Source of the DNA: CAZBDU01 sp964490725
Lineage (GTDB): Bacteria > Spirochaetota > Spirochaetia > SZUA-6 > DRHE01
Direction of reading: 5' to 3'
DNA: 34,174 nucleotides
Assembly: GCA_964490725.1 (NCBI GenBank)
Contig: CAZBDU010000061.1
Location: forward strand, 1-34,174
The translations under genes were made by a program, and so were the position numbers. The notes beneath the pieces are model-generated. The model saw nothing but the letters and a program-made list of their open reading frames with translations. It did not search any database and was not told where the DNA came from. Below are positions 1 to 7,839 of this stretch, in pieces. Each line of letters starts with the position of its first letter. Within the stretch, counting starts at the first letter, position 1.

Positions 1-52
1 TCACCGTGCTGCATCGGCTGATGGATCCGGGCTCCGATCGGGCGGCGGAGAA

Positions 53-367
53 GTGTCGAAGATCCACGAGGACAACCTGGCATTCTGAAAACGGACGGCC
101 CAGCAATACCGGAAGAGCGGTCTGAGCCGCAAGGCGTTTTGTCAGCAGAACGGGATCAACAAATCCAGCCTGGACTCCTGGTTCACGCGGATTCGCAAAG
201 CTGAGAACAACTCGCCCAACAGGGTGAAGGTGGACGTCGTTGCCGCGCCACGCGTCAGCAGCCCCCTGGAGATCATCGTTGCCGGCAAATATCGCCTCTG
301 CGTCCACAACGGCTTTGATCCTCAGCTCCTTGTTGAGGTGGTGAAAGCCCTGGAGGGCCTGGCGTGA
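53..367 (+). pseudogene. tnpA: IS66 TnpA, nonsense mutation
   Basis: Read from the GTG at 53, the frame gives MSKIHEDNLAF, then TGA at 86-88, then KRTAQQYRKSGLSRKAFCQQNG and on to a stop at 365-367. The part after the stop matches the helix-turn-helix core of IS66 TnpA proteins (SGLS..AFC...GI...L..W). A tryptophan is common just before this core, so the TGA is most simply explained as TGG changed to TGA. The conceptual length of about 104 residues is normal for TnpA. The stop overlaps the tnpB start as GTGA, the usual coupling in this family. TGA readthrough or an assembly error are alternatives. Confidence 0.7.
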
Positions 368-711
368 TCCTGGACTGGAGCCGGGTGCGGGTGTTCGTGA
401 AACCCGGTCCCACCGACATGCGCAAGCAGATCAACGGCCTGTCGATCATCGTGGCCGAGGAGCTGGGGATGGAGCCCTTGGACGACAGCCTGTTCCTGTT
501 CTGCAACAAGCAGCGGCGTATCCTGAAGGTCATCTACTGGGACCGAAACGGCTTCTGCCTGTGGCTGAAGTGTCTGGAGAAAGACAAGTTCCCCTGGCCG
601 ATAAAGGCCGCCGAAGCCACGGAGATCACCCGAGAGCAGTTCTCCTTTCTCCTGCAGGGCATCGATTTCTGGAGTGCCCACAAGAGGCTGGAATACCGCA
701 GCGTTTTGTAA
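364..711 (+). CDS. tnpB: IS66 family accessory protein TnpB
   Basis: This is a 115-residue intact protein with the IS66 Orf2 signature: an N-terminal V.V...P.DMRK..NGL block (about residues 9-30), a central LF.F.N...R.LKV.YWDRNG.CLW.K.LE segment (about 45-75), then FPWP and a C-terminal QF..LL.GIDF. The protein is required with TnpA and TnpC for IS66 transposition, but its biochemical role is poorly known. It starts at GTG 364 overlapping the tnpA stop. With tnpA broken and tnpC missing it is probably non-functional in practice, although its reading frame is still clean. Confidence 0.9.
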   Translation: MILDWSRVRVFVKPGPTDMRKQINGLSIIVAEELGMEPLDDSLFLFCNKQRRILKVIYWDRNGFCLWLKCLEKDKFPWPIKAAEATEITREQFSFLLQGIDFWSAHKRLEYRSVL

Positions 712-762
712 TCTTTTTTCATCACAGCGGTTGCCAGCCCCAATGCGAGTATGCTATTAGCG

Positions 763-1707
763 CTAGCGGTAGCGAATGCGCGGGTTGAGCGCTGCGTAGA
801 GCAGATCCGCCAGCAGGTTGGAGAGGCTGAAGATCACCACCAGCAGCATCGTGCTGGCCTGGATCAGGGGCAGGTCCCGGCGCTGGATGGCGAACAGCAG
901 CAGCCGGCCCAGGCCGGGATAGCTGAACAGGCTTTCGGTGACGATGAGCCCGCCGATCAGCCAGCCCACCCCGATGGCCACCACGGTGACCGTGGGCAGG
1001 AGGGCGTTGCGCAGCACGTGGCCGAAGATCACCTTGCGCGGGCGCAGGCCTTTCAGATACGCCGTGCGCACGTAGTCGGTGGACAGCACCTCCACGGTGC
1101 TGGAGCGGGTCATGCGGGTCACGTAAGCCAGGCTCACCAGGCTCACCGTGATCCCCGGCAGGATCAGCCGCGGCAGAGCCTGGAAGAAGGTGCTGTCCGG
1201 TTCGATGGAGGCGCTGGCGGGAAACCAGCGCAGCCGGATGGCGAAGAGGCTGATCAGGATGACCCCGGTGACGAACTCCGGAAGCCCGATGAAGGCCAGG
1301 GAGCCTACCGATATCACCTGGTCGATCACCTTGTTGCGCCGCAGCGCCGCCGCCAGCCCCAGGAGGATGCCCAGGGGCACGTACATCAAAAAGGCCACCA
1401 GCGCCAGCATGGCCGAGTTGGCCAGGCGCGCCATCACCAGCGGGGCCACCGGGGTTGCCGTGCTGAGCGAGACCCCCCAGTCCCCGCGCAGGAACCCCCC
1501 CAGCCAGGCCAGGTACTGCACCACCCCCGGCCTGTCCAGGCCCAGCTGCTGCCGCAGGTTGTCCAGGGCCTGCTCGGTGGCGAAGCGCCCCAGGATCATC
1601 CGCGCCACGTCGCCGGGAAGCACCTGGGTGGCCACGAAGATCAGCAGCGAGGAGACAAACAGCGTGACCAGGACGAAGCCCAGGCGGCGGGCGATGAAGC
1701 GGATCAC
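763..1707 (-). CDS. ABC transporter permease, DppB/OppB type
   Basis: A 314-residue integral membrane permease of the binding-protein-dependent dipeptide/oligopeptide/nickel class. It starts MIRFIARRLGFVLVTLF, the usual DppB/OppB opening, with a first membrane span at about 10-30. A large extracytoplasmic loop contains the LGLDRP..VQY..WL....RGD.G.S block (about 54-80). Further spans surround the EAA-type loop (about 210-235: R.AYLKGLRPRKVIFGHVLRNALLP). It starts at GTG 1707, overlapping the stop of the upstream ATPase gene as GTGA, so translation is probably coupled. It is the last gene of the importer operon. No terminator is visible before the IS66 remnant, which may have replaced the original downstream sequence. 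The substrate cannot be read from the sequence. Confidence 0.93.
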   Translation of the reverse strand: MIRFIARRLGFVLVTLFVSSLLIFVATQVLPGDVARMILGRFATEQALDNLRQQLGLDRPGVVQYLAWLGGFLRGDWGVSLSTATPVAPLVMARLANSAMLALVAFLMYVPLGILLGLAAALRRNKVIDQVISVGSLAFIGLPEFVTGVILISLFAIRLRWFPASASIEPDSTFFQALPRLILPGITVSLVSLAYVTRMTRSSTVEVLSTDYVRTAYLKGLRPRKVIFGHVLRNALLPTVTVVAIGVGWLIGGLIVTESLFSYPGLGRLLLFAIQRRDLPLIQASTMLLVVIFSLSNLLADLLYAALNPRIRYR

Positions 1708-3788
1708 TGTCGCCCCCCGCGGCCGTCGCCCCGCTGCCTGAGCACCTCGGCCTGCAGCGCCTCCAGACGCTCCAGGGGGATGTGGCAGAAGATACGATCC
1801 TCCCCCGGCGCCTCACGCCACGGCGGGCTCTGCTCCTCACAGATCCTGCCCACCTTGCGGGGACAGCGGGTCTGGAATGGGCAGCCCGACGGCACCTCCT
1901 GAGCCGAAGGCACGGAACCCTCCAGCCTGATTCGCTCCTGTTCCACCTCGGGGTCCGCAACCGGGATGGCCGACAGGAGGGCCTCGGTGTAGGGATGGTA
2001 GGGAGGGGCGAACACCTCTTCGGCCTTCCCCCACTCCATCACCCGCCCCAGGTACATCACCGCCACCCAGTCGGAGAGATGCTGCACCGCCGCCAGGTCG
2101 TGGGAGATGAACAGGTAGGTGGTTCCGGCCCTGCTCTGAAGCTCGAAGAGGAGGTTGATCAGGGAGGCCTGAACCGAGACGTCCAGGGCCGACAGCGGCT
2201 CGTCCAGGAGGATCACCTCCGGATGCGCGGCGAAGGCGCGGGCGATGGCCACGCGCTGCTTCTCTCCCCCGCTGAGCTCCTCAGGCAGGCGCCTGGCGTA
2301 CCCGGCCGGCAGGCTCACCTGCTTCAGCAGCTCCTCCACGCGCTCGGCAAGGCTGCGCCGCTCCGCACCCCCCAGCAGGATGACGGGCCGTTCCAGGGCC
2401 TGCGCCACGGTGCGCCGCGGGTTGAGGGAGGCGTCGGGGTTCTGGAAGACCATCTGCAGGGCCTTCAGCTGCGAGGGGGTGCGCCGCGCGGTGGTGCCGG
2501 CCAGCTCGCTGCCCCGCAGGGTGATCCGTCCCCGCGTGGGGGCGGTGAGCCCGATGAGGGTGCGCACCAGGGTGGTCTTGCCGCAGCCGCTCTCTCCCAC
2601 GATCCCCAGGGTAGCTGCCTCGCGGGCCTCCAGGCTCACTCCGTCCACCGCCCGGACGCGGCCCTTGCCGCCGCCGAACAGGCGCTCCTGGGCCCGGTAG
2701 TGCTTCGTGACCCCCTCCGCCCGCAGCACCACCTGGGCGTCCCGGGGCACCCTGTACTCAGTCCCTGCACGGCCGCTTTCCCACGCTTCGGGCACCGCCT
2801 GGTAGCGGCGGCAGGCGGTGAAGCGCCCGGGGGAGGCCTCCACCAGGGGGGGGCGCGCCGCCCGGCAGGCCGGCTCCACCAGGGGGCAGCGGGGAGCGAA
2901 GATGCACCCCGGCGGCAGCTCGTCCGCCCGGGGAATGGAACCGGGGATGCTCGCCAGAGGCTGCCGTTTGCGCCGGGGCTCGAAGTGAGGGATGCAGCCC
3001 AGGAGGCTCAAGGTGTACGGGTGCAGCGGCCGGCGGAAGACCGCGCGCTTGTCCCCCACCTCCATCAGCTCCCCGGCATACATCACGCCGATGCAGTCGC
3101 AGACCCGCGCCACCACCGCCAGGTCGTGGGTGATGTAGAGGATGGCCGCGTCGAACTCCCGCTTCAGGTCGGCCACCAGGTCCAGCACCACTGCCTGGGT
3201 GGTTACGTCCAGGGAGGTGGTGGGCTCGTCCAGGATCAACAGCCTGGGATTGTTGATCAGGGCCATGGCCACCACGCAGCGCTGCACCATGCCCCCCGAG
3301 AGCTGGTGCGGATACTGCCTGATCACCGCCGCGGGGTCGGGCATGGCCACCCGCGACAGCATGGAGGCGGCGCGCTCCATGGCCTGGCGGCGGCCCAGGC
3401 CCAGATGGATGCGGGACGCCTCGGCCAGCTGGGCGCCGACGGTCATGGCGGGGTTGAGCGCGGTGGCCGGGTTCTGGTACACCATGCCGATCTCTTTGCC
3501 CCAGATGGTGAACATGTCGCGCCGCGGCAGCGCCAGCAGCTCCCGCCCATGGAGCCGCACAGAGCCGGAAAGGACACGCCCGTTGGCGGGCAGATAGCGG
3601 ATGGCTCCCAGGGCCAGGGTGGTCTTGCCGGAGCCGGACTCTCCCACCAGGCCGAAGCTCTCGTTGGGCGCCAGCGAAAGGCTCACCTCCCGCACCGCCT
3701 GCAGCAGGCCGCCCTCGGTCTGGTAGCCGATGGTAAGCCCCGCGATGCGGAGGGCCGGCGCCTCCCCCGCCGGCTGGCGGCCCGGCAT
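1704..3788 (-). CDS. Fused double ATPase of a peptide-type ABC importer (DppD-DppF)
   Basis: A 694-residue cytoplasmic ATPase made of two complete nucleotide-binding domains in tandem. The first has Walker A GESGSGKTT (about residue 50), signature LSGGMVQR and Walker B LLILDEPT. The second has GESGCGKTT (about 395), LSGGEKQR and VILLDEP. Each half ends in the OppD/DppD-type C-terminal extension with a cysteine-containing CxFxxRCP segment. This equals DppD plus DppF, usually separate proteins of about 330 residues. ATG 3788 is preferred because GGGGAG lies 6 nt upstream and it forms a TGATG overlap with the permease stop. GTG at 3791 is the alternative. Both ATP sites look catalytically complete. 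Confidence 0.93.
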   Translation of the reverse strand: MPGRQPAGEAPALRIAGLTIGYQTEGGLLQAVREVSLSLAPNESFGLVGESGSGKTTLALGAIRYLPANGRVLSGSVRLHGRELLALPRRDMFTIWGKEIGMVYQNPATALNPAMTVGAQLAEASRIHLGLGRRQAMERAASMLSRVAMPDPAAVIRQYPHQLSGGMVQRCVVAMALINNPRLLILDEPTTSLDVTTQAVVLDLVADLKREFDAAILYITHDLAVVARVCDCIGVMYAGELMEVGDKRAVFRRPLHPYTLSLLGCIPHFEPRRKRQPLASIPGSIPRADELPPGCIFAPRCPLVEPACRAARPPLVEASPGRFTACRRYQAVPEAWESGRAGTEYRVPRDAQVVLRAEGVTKHYRAQERLFGGGKGRVRAVDGVSLEAREAATLGIVGESGCGKTTLVRTLIGLTAPTRGRITLRGSELAGTTARRTPSQLKALQMVFQNPDASLNPRRTVAQALERPVILLGGAERRSLAERVEELLKQVSLPAGYARRLPEELSGGEKQRVAIARAFAAHPEVILLDEPLSALDVSVQASLINLLFELQSRAGTTYLFISHDLAAVQHLSDWVAVMYLGRVMEWGKAEEVFAPPYHPYTEALLSAIPVADPEVEQERIRLEGSVPSAQEVPSGCPFQTRCPRKVGRICEEQSPPWREAPGEDRIFCHIPLERLEALQAEVLRQRGDGRGGRQ

Positions 3789-4684
3789 CACCGTCTCCCC
3801 ACCCCGGGCTGCAGCACGTGCCGCAGCCCGTCGGTCATCAGGTTCGTGGCCACCACCAGGGTGGCGATGGCTCCGGCGGGGAACAGCAGGATCCAGGGGG
3901 CGGTGGAGAAGTAGTTGCGGGCCTCATTGATCTGCAGCCCCCAGTCCGGAGAGGGAGGCTGGACTCCCAGGCCCAGAAAGCCCAGCGAGGCCACCAGAAA
4001 GATGGAGTAGGAAAAGCGCATGGACATCTCCACCAGCAGCGGGGCCAGGGCGTTGGGCAGGATCTCCCGGAAGAGGATGTAGAGGTCCCGCTCGCCCCGC
4101 ACCTTGGCGGCTTCCACGAACTCCTTGGTCTTCAGATCCAGCACCATGCTGCGCATCACCCGGGCCAGCATCGGCAGGTACAGCACCGCCACCACCAGCA
4201 CGAGGTTCACCGGGGAAGGGCCCACCGTCGCCAGCAGCACCAGCGCCAGCAGCAGCGGCGGGAAGGACAGCAGCACGTCCAGGACGCGCATCTGCACTTC
4301 GTCGGCCAGCCCGCCGTAGTAGCCGGACAGCAGCCCCACGGTGGTCCCCGCCAGGGCGGCCAGCAGCGTGCCGATCCCGCCCAGGAGGAAGATGCCCCTG
4401 CTGCCAGCCAGGATGCGGCTGAAGATGTCCCGCCCGAACTGGTCGGTTCCGAAGAGGTGCTCCCGGCTGGGAGGCTGGAGCCTGGAGGCGATGTCCTGCG
4501 CCTGGTAGCCGTAGGGAGCCACCACCGGCCCGATGAAGGCCATCAGCAGGAACGCCGCGAAGATCACGGTGCCCGCCAGGGCCGGCGGGTTGCGCCGCAG
4601 GCGCCGCCACACCGTCAGCATCCGCGCGGGGCGGCTTGTGGCGGCGAGCTGGGAGGCGGGTTGCTGGCTCACGGCTTGCGGCAT
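3788..4684 (-). CDS. ABC transporter permease, DppC/OppC type
   Basis: A 298-residue permease partner of the DppB-like protein. It has a polar N-terminal tail, then the DppC opening RRLRRNPPALAG and a first span (about 38-58). A loop carries the family hallmark FGTDQFGRDIFSR (about 80-92). Several spans follow, with an EAA loop (EFVEAAKVRGERDLYILFREILPN) and a C-terminal PPSPDWG block. The start at 4684 is the first ATG after the upstream hairpin but lacks a Shine-Dalgarno match. An in-frame internal ATG (residue 22, MLTVWRR) is possible. The T-run of an intrinsic-terminator-like element lies directly before the start codon, so expression is probably lower than that of the binding protein. 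Confidence 0.92.
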   Translation of the reverse strand: MPQAVSQQPASQLAATSRPARMLTVWRRLRRNPPALAGTVIFAAFLLMAFIGPVVAPYGYQAQDIASRLQPPSREHLFGTDQFGRDIFSRILAGSRGIFLLGGIGTLLAALAGTTVGLLSGYYGGLADEVQMRVLDVLLSFPPLLLALVLLATVGPSPVNLVLVVAVLYLPMLARVMRSMVLDLKTKEFVEAAKVRGERDLYILFREILPNALAPLLVEMSMRFSYSIFLVASLGFLGLGVQPPSPDWGLQINEARNYFSTAPWILLFPAGAIATLVVATNLMTDGLRHVLQPGVGRR

Positions 4685-4688
4685 GGCG

Positions 4689-4732
4689 AAAAAAACGCGG
4701 CCCCTCCGGGGCCGGGCCCCGGAGGTACCGCG
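4689..4732 (-). terminator. Strong hairpin plus T-run between binding-protein and permease genes
   Basis: On the minus strand, ten perfect base pairs (4716-4725 with 4703-4712, loop 4713-4715) are extended by an outer 5-bp stem (4728-4732 with 4696-4700) across a 2x2 internal loop. The stem is followed directly by seven Ts (4695-4689). This is a textbook intrinsic terminator placed after the solute-binding-protein gene and before the permease. It probably gives partial termination or 3'-end stabilisation, raising binding protein over membrane subunits. Confidence 0.85.
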
Positions 4733-4755
4733 CGCTTCACGTTCCCTCGCTGATC

Positions 4756-6312
4756 CTACTTGAAACGGGCGTTCCAGAAACGGGTCCTGGCCCAGTCGGC
4801 CGAGAGAGCCACGCCCTCGAGATTGGCGCTGATCCCGGCCACCGCCTTCTCGAAATAGGCGACGATAATGGGACCGCGCTCGATCATGATCTCCTGGGCC
4901 TTCTTGTACAGCTCCACCCTGCGGGCCTTGTCCATCTCCCGGTCGATCTGTCCGGCCACCTGGTCGAACTCGGCGTCGGACCAGTGGCTCTCGTTCCAGG
5001 GGCTGTCGGTCTCGTAGGCCAGCTTGAAGTAGGTCACCGGTGTGGCCCGCGCCCCCCAGTCGGTGATACCGAAGTCGCACACCAGCCAGCTCTGGGGACC
5101 GTCCCCGTAGTACACATCCGAGGGCACCACCTGGATGTCCACGGTCACCCCGATCTGCGCCATCTGCTCCTTCCACACCGTGGCGATGGGCACCACGTCC
5201 AACTGGTTCTGCGCCACCAGCGTCAGCGTGAGCCCGTCCGGGTAGCCCGCCTCGGCCAGCAGGTTCTTGGCCCCCGCCACGTCCCGCACCGGAGGCCTGT
5301 CCAGGTAGTAGTCCGCGTAGGCCGGCCCCACGGGGGTGAAGCCGTTGCCGGGCGCCGCCAGGCCGGGGCGCACCGCGTTGATGATGGCCTGCTGATCGGT
5401 GCCCTTCTTCAGGGCCTGGCGGATGCGGTTGTCGCTGGCCAGGTGCCCGGCGTCCGAGCGCATGTGCAGCGCCCAGTGCATGTTGGAGTCGTTGGTGATC
5501 ACCCGGGTGCCGGGATCGGCCTCCAGGGTGTCGGCGAACTCCGTGGTGAGCCCTCCCACGAAGTTGAGCTGCCCGCCGCGCAGTGCCTCTACCTGGCCGC
5601 CCAGGTCGGGGGAGAAGATCAGCTGGATCTCGTCCAGGTAAGGCAGGGCGTTTCCGGAGGCGTCCTTCAGGTCGAAGTAGCTGTTCTTCTTGAGGATGAT
5701 GCGGTCCTCCGGATAGTAGGCGTCGATGCGGAAGGGGCCGCTGCCCACCCGCTGGGTGGCGGGATCCTTGGAGCCGGCGGGGATGATCGAGGCATGGTAG
5801 TCACCCACATCCGCGGCGAACTCCGGGTTGGTGTCCTTGAGGGTGAACCGCACGTGGGTGGAATCCACCGCTTCCACGGACTCGATGTTCTTGTACAGAT
5901 TGACCACCGGGCTGCCCACGTCCGGATCGCGAAGCCTGTCGAAGGTGAACACCACGTCGGCGGCTGTCAGGTCCCGGCCGTCGTTGAACTTGACTCCCGA
6001 ACGCAGGGTGAAGGTCCACACCTTCCCATCCGGGGAGGACCATTCCGTGGCCAGGTCCGGCACCGCGCGGTTGTCGGCATCAATGTAGGTCAGGTGCTCG
6101 TAGACCTGCTCCAGCAGCAGGATGTCGGCGATGCTGGTGGCGAAATGCGGGTCCAGGTTGCTCACGGGCTGGCTGCCAACCCGCAGCACCCCCCCGTACA
6201 TGCTCTGCGCGGCGGGCTCGGCGGGCGCTGTGGGCTCCTCCGTCTTTCCTCCGGCCCACGCCGCGAGCCCCGCCGCCGCCAGCAGAGCCGCGAGGGCAAC
6301 TTTCTTGATCAT
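4756..6312 (-). CDS. Extracellular solute-binding protein, family 5 (DppA/OppA type)
   Basis: A 518-residue exported binding protein that delivers substrate to the permease pair. The N-terminus MIKKVALAALLAAAGLAAWA is a signal peptide with likely cleavage before GGKTEEP. That junction style, with no lipobox cysteine, is common in spirochaetal binding proteins. The mature chain shows the SBP_bac_5 blocks: GGVLRVG..P.SNLDPH, then L.TEWSSPDGKVWTFTLR.GVKFNDGR.LTA.DV.F (about 105-140), and late YKKAQEIMIERGPIIVAYF. The ATG at 6312 has GGAGGTG 5-6 nt upstream. It is the first gene of the operon behind a sigma-70 promoter. The ligand could be a peptide, nickel complex, opine or a quaternary amine, and the sequence does not decide. 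Confidence 0.93.
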   Translation of the reverse strand: MIKKVALAALLAAAGLAAWAGGKTEEPTAPAEPAAQSMYGGVLRVGSQPVSNLDPHFATSIADILLLEQVYEHLTYIDADNRAVPDLATEWSSPDGKVWTFTLRSGVKFNDGRDLTAADVVFTFDRLRDPDVGSPVVNLYKNIESVEAVDSTHVRFTLKDTNPEFAADVGDYHASIIPAGSKDPATQRVGSGPFRIDAYYPEDRIILKKNSYFDLKDASGNALPYLDEIQLIFSPDLGGQVEALRGGQLNFVGGLTTEFADTLEADPGTRVITNDSNMHWALHMRSDAGHLASDNRIRQALKKGTDQQAIINAVRPGLAAPGNGFTPVGPAYADYYLDRPPVRDVAGAKNLLAEAGYPDGLTLTLVAQNQLDVVPIATVWKEQMAQIGVTVDIQVVPSDVYYGDGPQSWLVCDFGITDWGARATPVTYFKLAYETDSPWNESHWSDAEFDQVAGQIDREMDKARRVELYKKAQEIMIERGPIIVAYFEKAVAGISANLEGVALSADWARTRFWNARFK

Positions 6313-6341
6313 CGTTCACCTCCGTCAGCTTGATACTACAA

Positions 6342-6369
6342 AGTATACAGGATCGAAGCGGCCTGACAA
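6342..6369 (-). promoter_or_regulatory. Sigma-70-type promoter of the ABC importer operon
   Basis: On the minus strand TTGTCA (6369-6364) and TATACT (6347-6342) are separated by 16 nt, in a locally AT-rich patch inside a GC-rich region. The predicted start near 6335 leaves a short leader of about 23 nt carrying the GGAGGTG ribosome site. Confidence 0.75.
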
Positions 6370-6396
6370 GGCGAATCGCGGCTTCCGTCGCGCGCC

Positions 6397-7839
6397 TCAC
6401 CCCTCCGACACGTCCACCGGCACGCCGTTGTCGTGCAGCACCGAGGCGATCTCGCGGCCCAGCGCCTCCCCGGCGGGGCTGCCCCGGGAGGAGGCCAGAG
6501 CCGCCAGGGTCTTCTCCTTCACCCGCTCCCGGAGGCAGCGGGAGCCGTCGGCGCGCCAGTGGTCGTGGCGGCGGCGCTCCAGCAGCTCCGGCTGCCACCA
6601 CTGGCGGAAATGCTCCAGCGTGTGATCGTCCGCCAGGAAGTTGCCTCCCGGACCGACGCGATGGATCACCTCCAGGGCAAGGTCCTCCTCGGCGAGCGAT
6701 ATCCCGGCGGCGAACCTCCTCCCCATGCCGATGGCCTCGCAGGTGTAGACGATCATCTCCGGGGAGGCGGTGAGCCCCGCCTCCACGTAGCCCACGTCGT
6801 GCACCAGGTTCGTACCGGTGAGCAGCGCCACCAGCACCGAGACGGCGGAGTCCGCGGCGGCCTGCCCGTCGAACAGAGGGCTGTCCGTGTGGCCGGCGTA
6901 GCCCCAGGTGGGAAGCCCGTAGTAGCCGCCCAATGAGGCCACCCCCCAGCGGGCCAGCTGGAACTCGGGGGCCCCGTAGACGCTGATGGAGGTCTTCAGG
7001 TCGATGTGGTGCAGGCCGCTCCCGTAGACGAAGGGCGAGCCGGGGCTGCGCAGCTGGTGGATCACCAGGCCGCTCAAGACCTCAGCGTTGCCCAGGGCGA
7101 GCCCGCCGGCCAGCGACAGCGGCGCGGTGCCACCCATCATCGGCGCCGGCGAGTGCACCACCGGCAGTTTTTGCGCCGCCATGAAGAGCAACTTCTCGGT
7201 GGCCGTGGCGCTGTGCTGCAGCGGCGTGCTGGGCTCCGAGTACAGCAGCACCGTCGGGCTCAGCCGCAGCCGCTCCGCTCCCCCGGCCGCGGCGGCGGCC
7301 ATGGCGGCCACGGCCCGGCAGTCGGCTCCGTCCTCCGCCACGAACACCACCGGCTTGCGGCTCGCGGAAAGCATCAGGGCGAACTGGACCAGGTAGGCGC
7401 GGGCGGGCACGTCCGCGGGGATGCCCATAGACATCAGGAAATCCAGCTCCGGCAGTCCGTCCACGAGCCGGTAGGCGGCGGCCAGGTCCCGCCGGCGGCA
7501 GGGACGGCGCCCCTCCCGGGGATCCAGCCAGTTCGGGCAGTCCGAGCCGGGGCCGAAGTGCACCCGCGCACCCTCCAGGCGCACCGCTGGCTCCGCGGAC
7601 CCCCGATAGCAGAGGGTGACCTCTCGGGGCGCCTGCCCCAGGGCCCACTCCACCAGCCAGGCAGGCAGGCGCACCAGGGACTCCTCCTCCACCAGCGCCC
7701 CGGCTTCCTTCAGCAGCCGCAGCGCCTCGGGGTGGTGCACCCTCACCCCGGTCCGGCGCAGGATCTCCAGGCTGGCCCCGTGAATCCGCTCGCACTGAGC
7801 CCGGGTGAACGCCGGCAGCGCCGGCACGGCAACGCTCAT
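6397..7839 (-). CDS. MttB-superfamily (trimethylamine methyltransferase family) protein, non-pyrrolysine
   Basis: A 480-residue protein of the MttB family (PF06253), whose members transfer a methyl group from tri- or quaternary amines (trimethylamine, glycine betaine, proline betaine, carnitine) to a corrinoid protein. Recognised blocks are the N-terminal HGASLEILRRTGVRVHHPEAL, the central GSDCPNWLDP and PMMGGTAPLSLAGGLALGNAEVL, and the C-terminal TGTNLVHDVGYVEAGLTASPEM. There is no in-frame TAG, so it belongs to the pyrrolysine-free branch rather than archaeal TMA-type MttB. ATG 7839 is chosen because GGAGG lies 5 nt upstream and it overlaps the previous stop as ATGA. The ABC importer lies downstream behind its own promoter. 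No corrinoid protein or reactivase is visible in the window, so the methyl acceptor must be encoded elsewhere or the activity has diverged. Confidence 0.88.
   Translation of the reverse strand: MSVAVPALPAFTRAQCERIHGASLEILRRTGVRVHHPEALRLLKEAGALVEEESLVRLPAWLVEWALGQAPREVTLCYRGSAEPAVRLEGARVHFGPGSDCPNWLDPREGRRPCRRRDLAAAYRLVDGLPELDFLMSMGIPADVPARAYLVQFALMLSASRKPVVFVAEDGADCRAVAAMAAAAAGGAERLRLSPTVLLYSEPSTPLQHSATATEKLLFMAAQKLPVVHSPAPMMGGTAPLSLAGGLALGNAEVLSGLVIHQLRSPGSPFVYGSGLHHIDLKTSISVYGAPEFQLARWGVASLGGYYGLPTWGYAGHTDSPLFDGQAAADSAVSVLVALLTGTNLVHDVGYVEAGLTASPEMIVYTCEAIGMGRRFAAGISLAEEDLALEVIHRVGPGGNFLADDHTLEHFRQWWQPELLERRRHDHWRADGSRCLRERVKEKTLAALASSRGSPAGEALGREIASVLHDNGVPVDVSEG

Larger units (their letters stand above)
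53..711 (+). mobile_element. IS66-family insertion sequence remnant
   Basis: The stretch carries the first two genes of an IS66-type element in canonical order with a GTGA overlap: tnpA (broken) then tnpB (intact). The large transposase gene tnpC, which should follow, is absent, because the neighbouring ABC permease ends only 51 bases after tnpB. The element looks AT-richer than the rest of the window, consistent with foreign origin. No terminal inverted repeats or target duplication could be identified, and the left end may lie outside the window. It is almost certainly immobile on its own. Confidence 0.8.

Noticed and set aside
1782..3914. A plus-strand 710-codon frame
   Set aside because: Shadow of the fused ATPase; no recognisable protein features.
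4685..5176. A long N-terminal extension of the DppC-like permease
   Set aside because: It would run through the terminator hairpin and overlap the binding-protein gene in another frame; the family start fits 4684.
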